Assembly (NCBI GenBank): GCA_910573755.1 | Contig: CAJTBO010000016.1 | Coordinates: 54,272-105,153, forward strand | Reading direction: 5' to 3' | Source of the DNA: Lachnospiraceae bacterium | GTDB taxonomy: Bacteria > Bacillota > Clostridia > Lachnospirales > Lachnospiraceae | Length of the DNA stretch: 50,882 bases | Shown: in pieces, positions 23,921-32,788 of the stretch | Layout of the letters: the number at the start of each line of letters is the position of its first letter | How positions within the stretch are numbered: position 1 is the first letter of the stretch | Program-made: the position numbers and the translations under genes | Notes under the pieces: model-generated | Database searches by the model: none | Told to the model about the DNA's origin: nothing | The model's input: only the letters and a program-made list of their open reading frames with translations

Positions 23921-24055
23921 ATTCATAATTTTTCCTGATATTTTTCATACTTTTAGACTTGTATATCTCATAAGATTATATTAAAATAAAAAAGATTGAA
24001 GGATGGGGACTATCCCATCCTCCTGCAAACTTTATACATAAGGAGGAATTATCTC

Positions 24056-24226
24056 ATGGCATTTGTAATTAATGATGGTTGTATCGGTTGTGGTGCATGT
24101 GCAGGCACATGTCCTGTTGGCGCTATTTCTGAAGATGGCGGTAAATTCGTTATTGATGAAAACGTATGCATCTCCTGCGGCGCATGTGCAGGCGGCTGCC
24201 CTGTTGGTGCTATCTCTGAGGCTTAA
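24056..24226 (+). CDS. 2[4Fe-4S] ferredoxin
   Basis: A 56-aa clostridial-type ferredoxin with two CxxCxxCxxxCP motifs: CIGCGACAGTCPVGAI and CISCGACAGGCPVGAI. The two halves are near copies, as usual. AGGAGG lies 6 bp before the ATG at 24056; an in-frame ATG 60 bp upstream lacks such a site. Its position behind pflA suggests an electron supply to the activase, but ferredoxins also serve hydrogenase and pyruvate:ferredoxin oxidoreductase. Probably strongly expressed. Confidence 0.95.
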   Translation: MAFVINDGCIGCGACAGTCPVGAISEDGGKFVIDENVCISCGACAGGCPVGAISEA

Positions 24227-24268
24227 ATCAGGATCAGCCCGAAAATCAGCATCCGCATGTTTTCCGTG

Positions 24269-24379
24269 TAGTTTTATACCAGCCGGCGAGCGTCTGGTAA
24301 ATGCATAGTTTTATGCCGGCAAGCAACCGCCTGATAAGTGCGCAGCTTTATATTGGCAAGCGGTTGCTCGAAAAGCGTG
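24269..24379 (+). repeat. Three imperfect 37-bp tandem repeats
   Basis: Units at 24269-24305, 24306-24342 and 24343-24379 each begin YAGYTTTAT and share a GGC(A/G)AGC core. AGCAACCGC in unit 2 is the perfect reverse complement of GCGGTTGCT in unit 3, so the transcript can fold into a larger hairpin just before the terminator. No coding sense. Possibly a transcribed 3' element or small RNA. Confidence 0.6.
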
Positions 24380-24398
24380 TGGCCTGTGATGATTCAGA

Positions 24399-24431
24399 CA
24401 GATGCCGTAAAAATTACGGCATCTGTTTTTT
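24399..24431 (+). terminator. Terminator of the pfl-ferredoxin locus
   Basis: CAGATGCCGTAA pairs with TTACGGCATCTG, followed by T6. Lies 10 bp from the end of the convergent MerR-like gene. Confidence 0.9.
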
Positions 24432-24440
24432 ATAGTCGCC

Positions 24441-25133
24441 TTACGCTTTCTTCTTCCGGAATAATTTTCTTTTTCCTTCTTTTTTCATTTTCTCCTGCTT
24501 TTTTTGGTTACTTCTGCCGCGCAGAAGTTCATCCAGCTTTTTATAATGTTCCTCCTCCAGCTGCAGCTGCCTGCTCTCCCTTGCATCCTCTCTCTCCTCC
24601 TGCATCCTGAACTGATAATCCAGTTCCTTTGTCAGGGTTTCGGAAAGCTCTTCATAGATTTTCCGGTTGCTCTCCTGTACTGCCTCCGAAATAAGACGCT
24701 TCATCAAATATTCCAGCCGCTTTGTCTTCTCTTCCATCTCCCTTTCGGATGGTACCTCCGGCAGCGCAGCCGCCTGCATTGCCGGCATCATTTTTTCACC
24801 GGCCTCTTTTGCTTCTCCTTCCTGCCAGGGCTGAAAGAAAGCTCCCTGCCCCAGATGCTGCATATCCTCCCCGATAAAGCCTTCCCCATCCGGAAGCCTT
24901 GTCAGCTTTCCGTTTTTCAGGATCATTCTGATCGCTTTGAGCTGAAGGCCCTGCTCCTTTAATTTTTTGATCTCTCTGAATTCCGTAATATCCTCTTCCG
25001 TATAATATCTGTGTCCCAGTTCATTTCTCTTTACCGGAAGTTTCAATTCATCTTCCCAATAACGCAATACGTGGCTTTCCACCTCCACTTTTTTTGATGC
25101 ATCCGAAATAAGATAGATCTTTTCTTTCTCCAT
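24441..25133 (-). CDS. MerR-family regulator with coiled coil
   Basis: A 230-aa protein. The N-terminal winged helix is MerR type (YLISDASKKVEVESHVLRYWEDELKL, then RYYTEEDITEFREIKKLKEQGLQLKAIRMIL). After a linker, residues about 120-225 are strongly charged and heptad-like (EEREDARESRQLQLEEEHYKKLDELL), ending in a Lys/Arg tail. The effector domain does not resemble metal- or drug-binding MerR members. Lachnospiraceae often have such MerR-coiled-coil proteins near dnaB. Role unknown; perhaps chromosome- or nucleoid-related. Confidence 0.8.
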   Translation of the reverse strand: MEKEKIYLISDASKKVEVESHVLRYWEDELKLPVKRNELGHRYYTEEDITEFREIKKLKEQGLQLKAIRMILKNGKLTRLPDGEGFIGEDMQHLGQGAFFQPWQEGEAKEAGEKMMPAMQAAALPEVPSEREMEEKTKRLEYLMKRLISEAVQESNRKIYEELSETLTKELDYQFRMQEEREDARESRQLQLEEEHYKKLDELLRGRSNQKKQEKMKKEGKRKLFRKKKA

Positions 25134-25202
25134 AGACGTCCTCCTGTCTTACCGTTTTTCCGGCCATACTGCATGCAGCAGCAAAAGTAACTGTTATATG
25201 CA

Positions 25203-25238
25203 CAAAAAGAGGGTTGACTATCCCCGTCAATCCTCTTT
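25203..25238 (-). terminator. Terminator of the gdpP-rplI-dnaB operon
   Basis: On the minus strand AAAGAGGATTGAC pairs with GTCAACCCTCTTT (one mismatch), followed by T5. Confidence 0.85.
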
Positions 25239-25291
25239 CGTATCATTTTTATATTCTTTTTTCTTTGGTCAGCCAGTCCTGATCTGCCCTG

Positions 25292-26626
25292 TTACCTCTG
25301 GATATTGGCAAATTTTGTATAGTCCGGCAGCCATGCAAGCTCCACCGTTCCGATCGGACCATTCCTCTGCTTTGCTATGATAATTTCCGCGATCCCTTTC
25401 TTTTCGCTGTCCTTATTATAATAATCGTCTCTATAGATGAACATCACCACGTCCGCATCCTGCTCAATAGCGCCGGATTCACGCAGATCGGAAAGCATTG
25501 GCCTGTGATCCGGCCTCTGCTCCACCGCACGGCTGAGCTGCGATAAGGCGATCACCGGCACACTCAGTTCCCTTGCAAGCGCCTTTAGCGCTCTGGATAT
25601 CTCCGAAACCTCCTGCTGTCTGGAATCAGTCCGCCCGCTGCCTGACATAAGCTGCAGATAGTCGATGATCACCATCTGGATATCATGCTCCAGTTTAAAC
25701 TTCCTGCACTTGGAACGCAGTTCCGGCACACTGATACCCGGCGTATCATCAATAATCAGCTTGGATCTACCTACGATCCCCGCGCCGTCTATCAGGTCCT
25801 CCCACTCCCGGTCTGAAAGATTTCCGGTTCGGATATGCTGGGAATCCACTCTCGATTCCAACGAAAACAGCCTGTTTACCAGCTGTTCCCTGGACATCTC
25901 CAGACTGAATACCGCCAGCGGCAGATCGCTCTTAAATGCCACATACTGCGCTATATTCAGCACCAGCGCAGTTTTCCCCATAGAGGGCCTTGCAGCCACC
26001 AAAATGAGGTCTGCAGGCTGCATCCCGGCCGTTTTATAATCCAGATCCAGAAACCCCGTTGCCACACCGGTTACGTTTCCCTTTGTCTTGGACGCCTTCT
26101 CAATCCGTTCCATGGCGTTTAAAACGATCTGCCGGATCGGCACATAATCTCCTGTATTCCTGCGCTGTACAATATTAAAAATACTTTTTTCCGTATCCTC
26201 TAAAATAGCCTCAAGGCTGTCCTTTCCGGCATAACAGACATTTGCGATCTCTTCACTCGCCCTGATCAGCCTGCGCAGCACAGCCTTCTGTGCGACGATC
26301 TCCGCATAGTCCCGGATATGCGCCGCAGTCGGTATAGAAAGCATCAGTTCCTTTACAAATTCCAGACTGCTCACTTCAGGCGGCGCGTCCTTCTCCCGCA
26401 GTTTATTCTGCAGTGTCACGATATCCACGGATTTTCCGGCATCATTCAACTCCACGATCGCCTGAAATACAAGCCCGTACTGTCTGCTGTAAAAATCTTC
26501 CTCCCGCAAAATATCCGTCGCTATCGTAATAGCATCTCTCGACAGCATCATACAGCCGATCACGGATTGTTCCGCCTCAATACTATGGGGCAGTACCCTT
26601 TTTAAGAGAGCCTCCTCTGCTGCCAT
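25292..26626 (-). CDS. dnaB: Replicative DNA helicase DnaB
   Basis: A 444-aa helicase of normal length. N-terminal domain: LPHSIEAEQSVIGCMM. RecA-like motor: Walker A ARPSMGKTAL, VFSLEMSREQLVNR, Walker B VIIDYLQLMSG, and the Arg finger region SDLRESGAIEQDADVVMFIYR. It unwinds DNA ahead of the replisome. Its ATG follows directly on the rplI stop, so the two are translationally linked. The order gdpP-rplI-dnaB is conserved in Firmicutes. Confidence 0.97.
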   Translation of the reverse strand: MAAEEALLKRVLPHSIEAEQSVIGCMMLSRDAITIATDILREEDFYSRQYGLVFQAIVELNDAGKSVDIVTLQNKLREKDAPPEVSSLEFVKELMLSIPTAAHIRDYAEIVAQKAVLRRLIRASEEIANVCYAGKDSLEAILEDTEKSIFNIVQRRNTGDYVPIRQIVLNAMERIEKASKTKGNVTGVATGFLDLDYKTAGMQPADLILVAARPSMGKTALVLNIAQYVAFKSDLPLAVFSLEMSREQLVNRLFSLESRVDSQHIRTGNLSDREWEDLIDGAGIVGRSKLIIDDTPGISVPELRSKCRKFKLEHDIQMVIIDYLQLMSGSGRTDSRQQEVSEISRALKALARELSVPVIALSQLSRAVEQRPDHRPMLSDLRESGAIEQDADVVMFIYRDDYYNKDSEKKGIAEIIIAKQRNGPIGTVELAWLPDYTKFANIQR

Positions 26627-27073
26627 TTACGCTTCCTCAACCTTTACCCTTAATGTAGCCGTTACCTGCGGATGAAGCTTTATCCCCGCTTCATGCACCC
26701 CGAAGCTTCTGATCGGCTCCGATAACTGAATCTTCTTTTTATCTATCTCCAGATCACTCTGTGCCTTTATTGCCGCTGCTATTTCTTTGGAGGAAACAGA
26801 ACCGAATACCTTTCCGCCTTCCCCCGCTTTCATACTGACCACAACGGTCTGCTTTCCGATCTTCTCAGCCAGTGCCTGCGCCTCTTCCAACAGGCGCTGC
26901 ATTGTTTTTTCCTCATTGCTTTTCTGAAGCTTCAGATCGTTCAGATTCTTACTGTTGGCTTCCACACCGAGCTTCTGAGGCAGTATATAATTTCTTGCAT
27001 AACCGTCGCTGACCTCGATGATCCCGCCTTTTTTGCCAAGTTTTTTTACATCCTGTGTTAATATGATCTTCAT
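26627..27073 (-). CDS. rplI: 50S ribosomal protein L9
   Basis: A 148-aa protein with the L9 signature GKKGGIIEVSDGYARNYILPQ at its N-terminus, the long connecting helix and a C-terminal domain ending LHPQVTATLRVKVEEA. Overlaps the gdpP stop by 4 bp (ATGA). Confidence 0.97.
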   Translation of the reverse strand: MKIILTQDVKKLGKKGGIIEVSDGYARNYILPQKLGVEANSKNLNDLKLQKSNEEKTMQRLLEEAQALAEKIGKQTVVVSMKAGEGGKVFGSVSSKEIAAAIKAQSDLEIDKKKIQLSEPIRSFGVHEAGIKLHPQVTATLRVKVEEA

Positions 27074-29124
27074 GAGATTGCCCCTTCCTGTATCATAGCA
27101 TCCAGTGTATTTTTCACGATGGAAATTGCTTCCATCAGCGAAACATCTTCCATCTGACAGCCGGCTATGTTCATATGGCCGCCGCCGCCAAGTCTCTCCA
27201 TGATAATCTGTACATTCACTTCATCTATCGATCTTGCGCTGACATATACCTGATTCTGGTAATCCGTCAGTACAAAACTTGCTTTCACACCTTTGATATT
27301 GAGCAGTTCATTAGCCGCCTGCGCCCCTACTACAGTCGGACTCTGCAGGTCTTCACTGGTACAAATGGAGATCGCATAGGCATTCCGGTAAATCTCCGCC
27401 TGACTGACAGTATCCGCTCTCGCTTTATATTCACCGGCATCTTCCCTGAAGAGTTTGCGCACTCTCGTCACATCCGCACCGTTTCTGCGCAAAAATGCCG
27501 CCGCCTCAAAAGTGCGCACGCCGGTCTTTGTCATAAAATTGTTTGTGTCTATCATAATGCCGGAATACATGCAATCCGCTTCATCAGGTTTGATCTTAAT
27601 ATTATCCCCGATATACTGCAGTATCTCGGAAACCATCTCACAGGCTGACGAAGCATAGGCTTCCACATAAGACAGCGTTGCATTCTCTATCGTCTCGGAG
27701 CCGCGCCTATGATGGTCAAGTACCACAATGGATTTACAGGATTTCAAAAGTTCCGGACATTCCGTTATACTCGGCTTGTCCACATCCACCACCACCAGGA
27801 CGGAATTGCTGCCTGCCAGTTCCAGTGCAGTTGTACTGTTTACGATGATATCCGGTTCATAATCAGGATTATCCTTAAAAAGCAGTACAAACGGCTGAAT
27901 GGATGTTGTCACATCATTGATCACAATATGCGCTTTCTTTTCCAGCGTAAGCGCGATCCTCGCAATACCAACCGCCGAACCGAAGCTGTCGATATCCGCC
28001 ATACGATGCCCCATAATGATGACACGGTCTTTACCTGTGATGATCTCACGCAGCGCCTGTGCCTTCACGCGCGCCTTTACTCTCGTATTTTTCTCCACCT
28101 GCTGGCTCTTGCCGCCATAATAAGAAACATTTTCCGGCGTTTTTACAACGGCCTGATCGCCGCCCCGTCCAAGCGCCAGATCGATCGCATTTCTTGCAAA
28201 CTCGTAATTCTGCGCATAGGTCAGCCCGTCAAGCCCCATACCGATACTCAGTGTGACCGCCATCTCATTGCCGATGTTGACCGTCTTCACATCCTCCAGC
28301 ACATCAAACCGGTTCTCCTTAAGCTGCGCCACCGCCTTTTTCCGCATAATCACCAGATACTTATCCTTCTCCATCTTCTTGGAGATGCCGTCCAGCGCGG
28401 AAATATATTTATTGACTTTTCTGTCTATCAGGGCGATCAGAAGGGAACGCCTGACCTCCTCCACGCTCTCCAGCGCCTCATCGTAATTATCCAGATAAAT
28501 AAGCCCCACCGCAAGGCTCTGGTCGTCAATCTCTCTGAGGGCGATCTTTAATGCCGTATCATCAAAGAAATAGATGGCGACCAGATAACCGTCATAGTCT
28601 TCCGCTTCAATGATATCACTGTTTAACGCCATTTCCCTGAGGGAAATCTTACGTGCTTTTACATGAAAGTCACGCCCCTCAAAATCCACGTCCATTTCCG
28701 TAAAGATATCCCCGCTGCGCCCCGGCAGCTTATCCTTCGTCATAGCCGGAAACAATGTTGCGATCGACTTTCTGTAGCCTTTCTCTTTATGTACCAGCTT
28801 TTCGAATTCCTTGTTGGTCCATATCACCTTCCCCTGATCATCAAGCAATGCATGCGGCAGATCCAGATCGCGAAGAAGCCTCCTCTGTACCTGTCCGTAT
28901 TGCGTCGCAAAGCTGACCAGTTCATTCATAATAACGGGTTTAATGTGGAAATACAGCATTGCATAGGATATAAAATAAATAACGATAAATGCCGTCAGCA
29001 AAAGCCCCGCTTTCACATCAAACGTGAACACACCGATATCGATGAGCAGCAACAGAAATCCCATGTAAAGCATAAAATAAAATTGGAGTTTCAGTTTGCC
29101 TTTTAGTTTAACCTTACTTTTCAT
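27070..29124 (-). CDS. gdpP: Cyclic-di-AMP phosphodiesterase GdpP
   Basis: A 684-aa membrane protein. Two transmembrane helices (FYFMLYMGFLLLLIDIGVF and TAFIVIYFISYAMLYF) are followed by a PAS-like heme/ligand domain, a degenerate GGDEF domain (SIGMGLDGLTYAQNYEFA) and the DHH/DHHA1 catalytic unit with MGHRMADIDSFGSAVG, DVDKPS, VVLDHHRRG and GGGGHMNIAG. It hydrolyses c-di-AMP and so sets osmotic and cell-wall homeostasis. Normal length. An extended -10 element (TGATATACT, 29166-29174) upstream gives the likely start of the operon. Confidence 0.96.
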   Translation of the reverse strand: MKSKVKLKGKLKLQFYFMLYMGFLLLLIDIGVFTFDVKAGLLLTAFIVIYFISYAMLYFHIKPVIMNELVSFATQYGQVQRRLLRDLDLPHALLDDQGKVIWTNKEFEKLVHKEKGYRKSIATLFPAMTKDKLPGRSGDIFTEMDVDFEGRDFHVKARKISLREMALNSDIIEAEDYDGYLVAIYFFDDTALKIALREIDDQSLAVGLIYLDNYDEALESVEEVRRSLLIALIDRKVNKYISALDGISKKMEKDKYLVIMRKKAVAQLKENRFDVLEDVKTVNIGNEMAVTLSIGMGLDGLTYAQNYEFARNAIDLALGRGGDQAVVKTPENVSYYGGKSQQVEKNTRVKARVKAQALREIITGKDRVIIMGHRMADIDSFGSAVGIARIALTLEKKAHIVINDVTTSIQPFVLLFKDNPDYEPDIIVNSTTALELAGSNSVLVVVDVDKPSITECPELLKSCKSIVVLDHHRRGSETIENATLSYVEAYASSACEMVSEILQYIGDNIKIKPDEADCMYSGIMIDTNNFMTKTGVRTFEAAAFLRRNGADVTRVRKLFREDAGEYKARADTVSQAEIYRNAYAISICTSEDLQSPTVVGAQAANELLNIKGVKASFVLTDYQNQVYVSARSIDEVNVQIIMERLGGGGHMNIAGCQMEDVSLMEAISIVKNTLDAMIQEGAIS

Positions 29125-29165
29125 AGCCTGTCCTTCACATTATTCACAAAAACTCATATAGGATT

Positions 29166-29174
29166 AGTATATCA
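29166..29174 (-). promoter_or_regulatory. Extended -10 promoter of gdpP-rplI-dnaB
   Basis: Minus-strand TGATATACT: a TATACT box with the TG extension, about 42 bp before the gdpP ATG. No good -35 is seen, which the TG extension can offset. Confidence 0.5.
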
Positions 29175-29287
29175 TTTCTGCCCAAAATATGCCATCACAT
29201 TTTATGGGTCCTTTCTGTCGGGAAACACCATATTTTGTGCAAAACAGCCGTTTTTTGTCGTAAGATGCGAAAAATATCCAATAAAAT

Positions 29288-29318
29288 AAGCCAACTGCAT
29301 ATCAGGCAGCTGGCTTGT
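29288..29318 (-). terminator. Terminator of rpsF-ssb-rpsR
   Basis: Minus-strand AAGCCAGCTGC and GCAGTTGGCTT pair around CTGATAT, followed by ATTTTATT. Lies 18 bp after the rpsR stop. Confidence 0.85.
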
Positions 29319-29335
29319 CTTTTTTCATAAGCTTT

Positions 29336-29599
29336 TTAGTCCTGTACATAAGGCATAAGCGCCAGATGTCTTGCCCTCTTAATAGCAGTGGTGAGCGCCC
29401 TCTGGTGTCTTGCACAGTTTCCGGTGATTCTTCTGGGAAGAATTTTGCCTCTTTCGGATACATATCTTTTTAATTTTGCCGTATCCTTATAATCGATCAC
29501 ATTGTCTTTACCACAAAAAACACAAACTTTTTTTCTTCTGCGAATGCCGCCTCTCCTCTTCATCGGAGAATCAGCTTTGTCTGTTTTATTATAAGCCAT
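29336..29599 (-). CDS. rpsR: 30S ribosomal protein S18
   Basis: An 87-aa protein; start at 29599 ([10 protein letters not shown]) is set by AGGAGG upstream, an earlier in-frame ATG being inside the ssb-rpsR spacer. Core S18 motif [22 protein letters not shown] is present. The N-terminal CVFC pair hints at the zinc-binding (C+) form. Confidence 0.97.
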   Translation of the reverse strand: MAYNKTDKADSPMKRRGGIRRRKKVCVFCGKDNVIDYKDTAKLKRYVSERGKILPRRITGNCARHQRALTTAIKRARHLALMPYVQD

Positions 29600-29636
29600 T
29601 TGAATGCCTCCTATCTGAATCATAATAAGCAATATA

Positions 29637-30086
29637 CTAGTTAAACGGCAGTTCCTCGTCTATTCCGTCAGGAATATTCATAAATCCGTCACCCGCCCCC
29701 GAAGGTGCAGGCCTGCTGTTTCCGGTATAGCCTCCATCCGATCCTGAACCGTTATTCTTACTCTCCACAAATTCATGATCCTCTACAACCACTTCTGTAG
29801 TATAGACAGTCTGTCCTTCCCTGTTGGTATAGCTGCCGGTCTGGATCCTTCCGGTTACGGCGATCTTTGTTCCCTTGCGCAGATACTTCTCCGCGAACTC
29901 TCCGTTTCTTCCAAAAGCTACGCAAAAGATAAAATCTGCGGTCTGCTGGTTATCACCGCCATTATTCCTGTTAAACCTGCGGTCCACGGCAAGTGTATAT
30001 CTTGCAATAGCCAACGGCGCCTCCCCCTGGGAATATCTCACTTCGGGATCTTTTGTCAGACGTCCTATAAGTACTACTCTATTCAT
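29637..30086 (-). CDS. ssb: Single-stranded DNA-binding protein
   Basis: A 149-aa SSB: OB fold starting [20 protein letters not shown], with [28 protein letters not shown], then a Gly/Ser-rich linker and the acidic tip IDEELPFN, which recruits partner proteins. Located between rpsF and rpsR as in most Firmicutes. Confidence 0.97.
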   Translation of the reverse strand: MNRVVLIGRLTKDPEVRYSQGEAPLAIARYTLAVDRRFNRNNGGDNQQTADFIFCVAFGRNGEFAEKYLRKGTKIAVTGRIQTGSYTNREGQTVYTTEVVVEDHEFVESKNNGSGSDGGYTGNSRPAPSGAGDGFMNIPDGIDEELPFN

Positions 30087-30099
30087 ACGTTCTCCTATT

Positions 30100-30390
30100 C
30101 TATTTCTCGTCCTGTTTCACGCACAAATATCTGATCACTCCGTCCATAATACGCATACGGCTTTCGATTTCCGCCGGCGCAGACGTTTCAGCGTCAAACT
30201 GAATGAAGTAATAGAAGCCTTCTTTCATCTTCTGGATTTCATAAGCAAGCCTCTTCTTGCCCCAGTCATCCACATTTGTGATCTGGCCACCGAATCTTTC
30301 GATCAGAGCTTTTGCCTTTTCTACAACGGCTGCCCTGTCCTCTTCTTCGAGTTTTGCGCTAACAACAACGGCTAATTCATACTTTGTCAT
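30100..30390 (-). CDS. rpsF: 30S ribosomal protein S6
   Basis: A 96-aa protein with the S6 fold motifs KYELAVVVSAKLEEE, GGQITNVDDWGKKRLAYEIQKMKEGFYYFIQF and IMDGVIRYLCV. First gene of the operon; RBS AGGAGG before the ATG at 30390. Confidence 0.96.
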   Translation of the reverse strand: MTKYELAVVVSAKLEEEDRAAVVEKAKALIERFGGQITNVDDWGKKRLAYEIQKMKEGFYYFIQFDAETSAPAEIESRMRIMDGVIRYLCVKQDEK

Positions 30391-30460
30391 GTTAGTTACC
30401 TCCTTTTGGTCTCTGGCCCTCGCCTAATGCGAGAGCAAGGAATATATATCACGGACATAT

Positions 30461-30489
30461 ATTCTAGCATGGATCGGGAAATAAATCAA
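30461..30489 (-). promoter_or_regulatory. Promoter of rpsF-ssb-rpsR, with leader hairpin
   Basis: Minus-strand TTGATT (30484-30489), 17-bp spacer, TAGAAT (30461-30466). The leader carries a hairpin GCTCTCGC-ATTAG-GCGAGGGC at about 30417-30437. Some bacteria have an S6:S18-binding leader at this place; this hairpin is a candidate but I could not match its consensus with certainty. Confidence 0.7.
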
Positions 30490-30599
30490 GGGGAACAGGA
30501 TTCTTTTATATCAATAATTTCCCAAATAATTTTCCGAACCTTCGAAAATTAAACTCTCCATGATCATACCTTTTAACATCGCTTATGCCATTCAACAGA

Positions 30600-31517
30600 T
30601 TACCAGTTTCCCTGTGGATATAATCCTGCGGATCTCATATTTTTGATCGCTTCTACAACTACCGGCTTATCTTCCTTGTATGTTACGCCGTACCAACGGT
30701 CTGGGGATTTCAGGACTGTGACTTCGGCCTTATTTTCTTTTAGCAGTTCATCTACTACGAAGGGAAGGAAGTATTCGCATTTCAGGGGATTTTTCCGGAG
30801 GTTTTCCTCCAGAAACCGGGCGAACCTGTTGTTTAGTTCCTGTAATATACTGGATGTGAATCCCCACATGTTCATTGATACTATGGTATCCTCCGGGAGT
30901 TTTGTCCATGTCTCCCCGTCATCTTCCGTATACGCCGGTCCGGCCGCATGTTTCTCGATGCGGGTCCTTTCCGTGATCCCGGTCAGCTTCCCCTCTTCGT
31001 CTGCGATACAGACACCGCGGGCTACGTGGCCATTTTCTGTCAGCGTGTTCTTCAGGTAATATCCGACCATGGTATACTGATATTTCTCATCATCCTGATG
31101 GGTTGTCAGAAAATCATAAATGATCTGAAATGCCTCCCTCCCATAATAATCATCGGCATTTATGACCGCAAAGGGACCGTCTACAGCCGACAGGCAGGAA
31201 AGCACCGCATGTCCTGTCCCCCAGGGTTTTTCCCTTCCTTCCGGTACAATATAGCCTTCCGGAAGATTATGAAGGTCCTGAAAAACATACTCTACCTGCA
31301 TCTTTTTTGCCACTCTGTCCCCGACACATTCTTTGAACAAGGCCTCATTTTCCTTTTTAATAATAAATACAACCTTTTCAAAACCCGCACGTATCGCATC
31401 GTAGATAGAAAAATCCATAATGATATGTCCGTTCTCATCCACCGGGTCCATCTGTTTTAAACCGCCATAGCGGCTTCCCATACCTGCCGCCATGATCACC
31501 AGTACCGGTTTTTTCAT
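30600..31517 (-). CDS. Sugar-1-phosphate nucleotidyltransferase-like protein
   Basis: A 305-aa protein of the NTP_transferase fold. VLVIMAAGMGSRYGGLKQM is the GxGxR nucleotide-binding loop, PFAVINADDYYG holds the metal-binding Asp, and GTGHAVLSC a conserved active-site segment. Such proteins form NDP-sugars from sugar-1-phosphates; in Clostridia this clade is often linked to choline or capsule phosphosugar genes. The sugar is not identifiable. It is about 200 bp upstream of rpsF and follows cobB. Confidence 0.82.
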   Translation of the reverse strand: MKKPVLVIMAAGMGSRYGGLKQMDPVDENGHIIMDFSIYDAIRAGFEKVVFIIKKENEALFKECVGDRVAKKMQVEYVFQDLHNLPEGYIVPEGREKPWGTGHAVLSCLSAVDGPFAVINADDYYGREAFQIIYDFLTTHQDDEKYQYTMVGYYLKNTLTENGHVARGVCIADEEGKLTGITERTRIEKHAAGPAYTEDDGETWTKLPEDTIVSMNMWGFTSSILQELNNRFARFLEENLRKNPLKCEYFLPFVVDELLKENKAEVTVLKSPDRWYGVTYKEDKPVVVEAIKNMRSAGLYPQGNW

Positions 31518-31587
31518 AATAGTCCTCCCTTTCGTTATTCTGCTTTCATTTGCCCGACGCTCCGGAAAATATACCGGTCTTTAATAT

Positions 31588-32301
31588 TTACAGCATTCCG
31601 AATATTTCTCCTATACTTCCCTGTACAACAAGATCCGCTACTTTATCCTTCGGTGTCGGTGTTTTATTGACCAATACAAGTTTATTTCCCCGATAATAAT
31701 CCAGCAGCCCCGCAGCCGGATATACCGCAAGGGAAGTACCCCCTATGATCAGCACTTCCGCCTCCTGAATATAGTGCACAGAAGATGTCAGTATCTTATT
31801 ATCAAGCCCTTCCTCATAGAGCACTACATCCGGCTTGATCGTACCGCCGCAACCACATTTCGGAATCCCCTCTGCATCCTTAACAGTCTCCACATCATAG
31901 AACTTTCCGCAGTTTTCACAGTAATTCCGCAGTACACTTCCATGCAGTTCCAAAACGTTCCTGCTTCCCGCCTTCTGGTGAAGGCCGTCTATATTCTGGG
32001 TGATCACAGCCTTCAGTTTCCCCTGCGCCTCCCATTCTGCCAGCTTTGTATGCGCCGCATTGGGCTCCGCATCCAGATACAGCATCTTATCCCTGTAAAA
32101 TTTGAAAAATTCTTCCGTTTTTGTCCGGAAAAATGTGTGGCTCAAGATCGTCTCGGGAGGGTAGGCGTACTTTTGATGATACAGTCCGTCCGTACTTCGA
32201 AAATCAGGAATCCCGCTCTCCGTAGAGACGCCCGCGCCGCCGAAAAAAACGATATTATCACTCTCATCGATCCATTTTTTCAAGGTTTCCAGTTCTGTCA
32301 T
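31588..32301 (-). CDS. cobB: NAD-dependent protein deacylase (sirtuin)
   Basis: A 237-aa SIR2 protein. VFFGGAGVSTESGIPDFRS and TQNIDGLHQKAGS are the NAD-binding motifs, LELHGSV has the catalytic His, and four Cys (YCENCGKF, KCGCGG) bind zinc. It removes acyl groups from lysines with NAD consumption. The last chromosomal gene before the left end of the mobile element. Confidence 0.95.
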   Translation of the reverse strand: MTELETLKKWIDESDNIVFFGGAGVSTESGIPDFRSTDGLYHQKYAYPPETILSHTFFRTKTEEFFKFYRDKMLYLDAEPNAAHTKLAEWEAQGKLKAVITQNIDGLHQKAGSRNVLELHGSVLRNYCENCGKFYDVETVKDAEGIPKCGCGGTIKPDVVLYEEGLDNKILTSSVHYIQEAEVLIIGGTSLAVYPAAGLLDYYRGNKLVLVNKTPTPKDKVADLVVQGSIGEIFGML

Positions 32302-32585
32302 AGGCCAGCCTCCTTACCGAATATTTACTACTATAATATATGATTTTGCAGAAATATACAATGAAATTTCTCAAAAAACAAAAGAGCCAAAACCACTGTT
32401 ATTTCGCCCGGTACAAGAATATCAATCTCTTTTCCGGGGAATGCCGGTTTTCTACCCGGCGCTTCCCGGTCACCTTCCCACGGCACGTCAATCAGTCTTT
32501 CTTTCAGCTCACTTCTATTGCAAAACCTTGTTGTTCCCGCTAAAATCAATGCATTGGGAGCATATTAAGTAAATAAGTAAAGAAC

Positions 32586-32651
32586 TGACCGGAGGCCAGA
32601 GTCTAAAAGTTTCAATGTAAAAATCAGGAGAAAGCAAAAACCCCGAAAAAT
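32586..32651. repeat. Left direct repeat (attL candidate) of the mobile element
   Basis: Aligns without a gap to 50376-50441 at an offset of exactly 17,790 bp. Two blocks are identical: GTCTAAAAGT (32601-32610) and a 21-bp core (32631-32651). Similarity stops sharply after 32651. With an integrase at the other end, this is the expected pattern of attL/attR. Confidence 0.72.
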
Positions 32652-32760
32652 AGAGGGCATTGAAAGTAAGTTCCACTTTCTGATCATTCTTATAAACTGA
32701 TCTGCTTGCAGGATAAATATGAAGTTTTCCATATACTAACCTTTTATCTATCTCTGCCAT
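32652..32760 (-). pseudogene. Fragment of an OmpR-type response regulator DNA-binding domain
   Basis: From the ATG at 32760 the reading is MAEIDKRLVYGKLHIYPASR followed by SVYKNDQKVELTFNAL, which matches the start of a winged-helix effector domain (fold: strand - basic - NGxxVELT). The resemblance is lost within a few codons of the 21-bp att core, so the rest of the gene was probably removed by integration or rearrangement. Reading-frame similarity only; too short for certainty. Confidence 0.45.
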
Positions 32761-32788
32761 CCGTTTTACTCCCTTCATATTTATTACA

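Noticed and set aside
24269-24379. CRISPR-like array
   Set aside because: Units are contiguous with no spacers and diverge from each other; no cas genes nearby. They are tandem repeats.
32331-32549. Small minus-strand frame in the cobB-element gap
   Set aside because: No start signals, no motif; overlaps a region with weak inverted repeats only.
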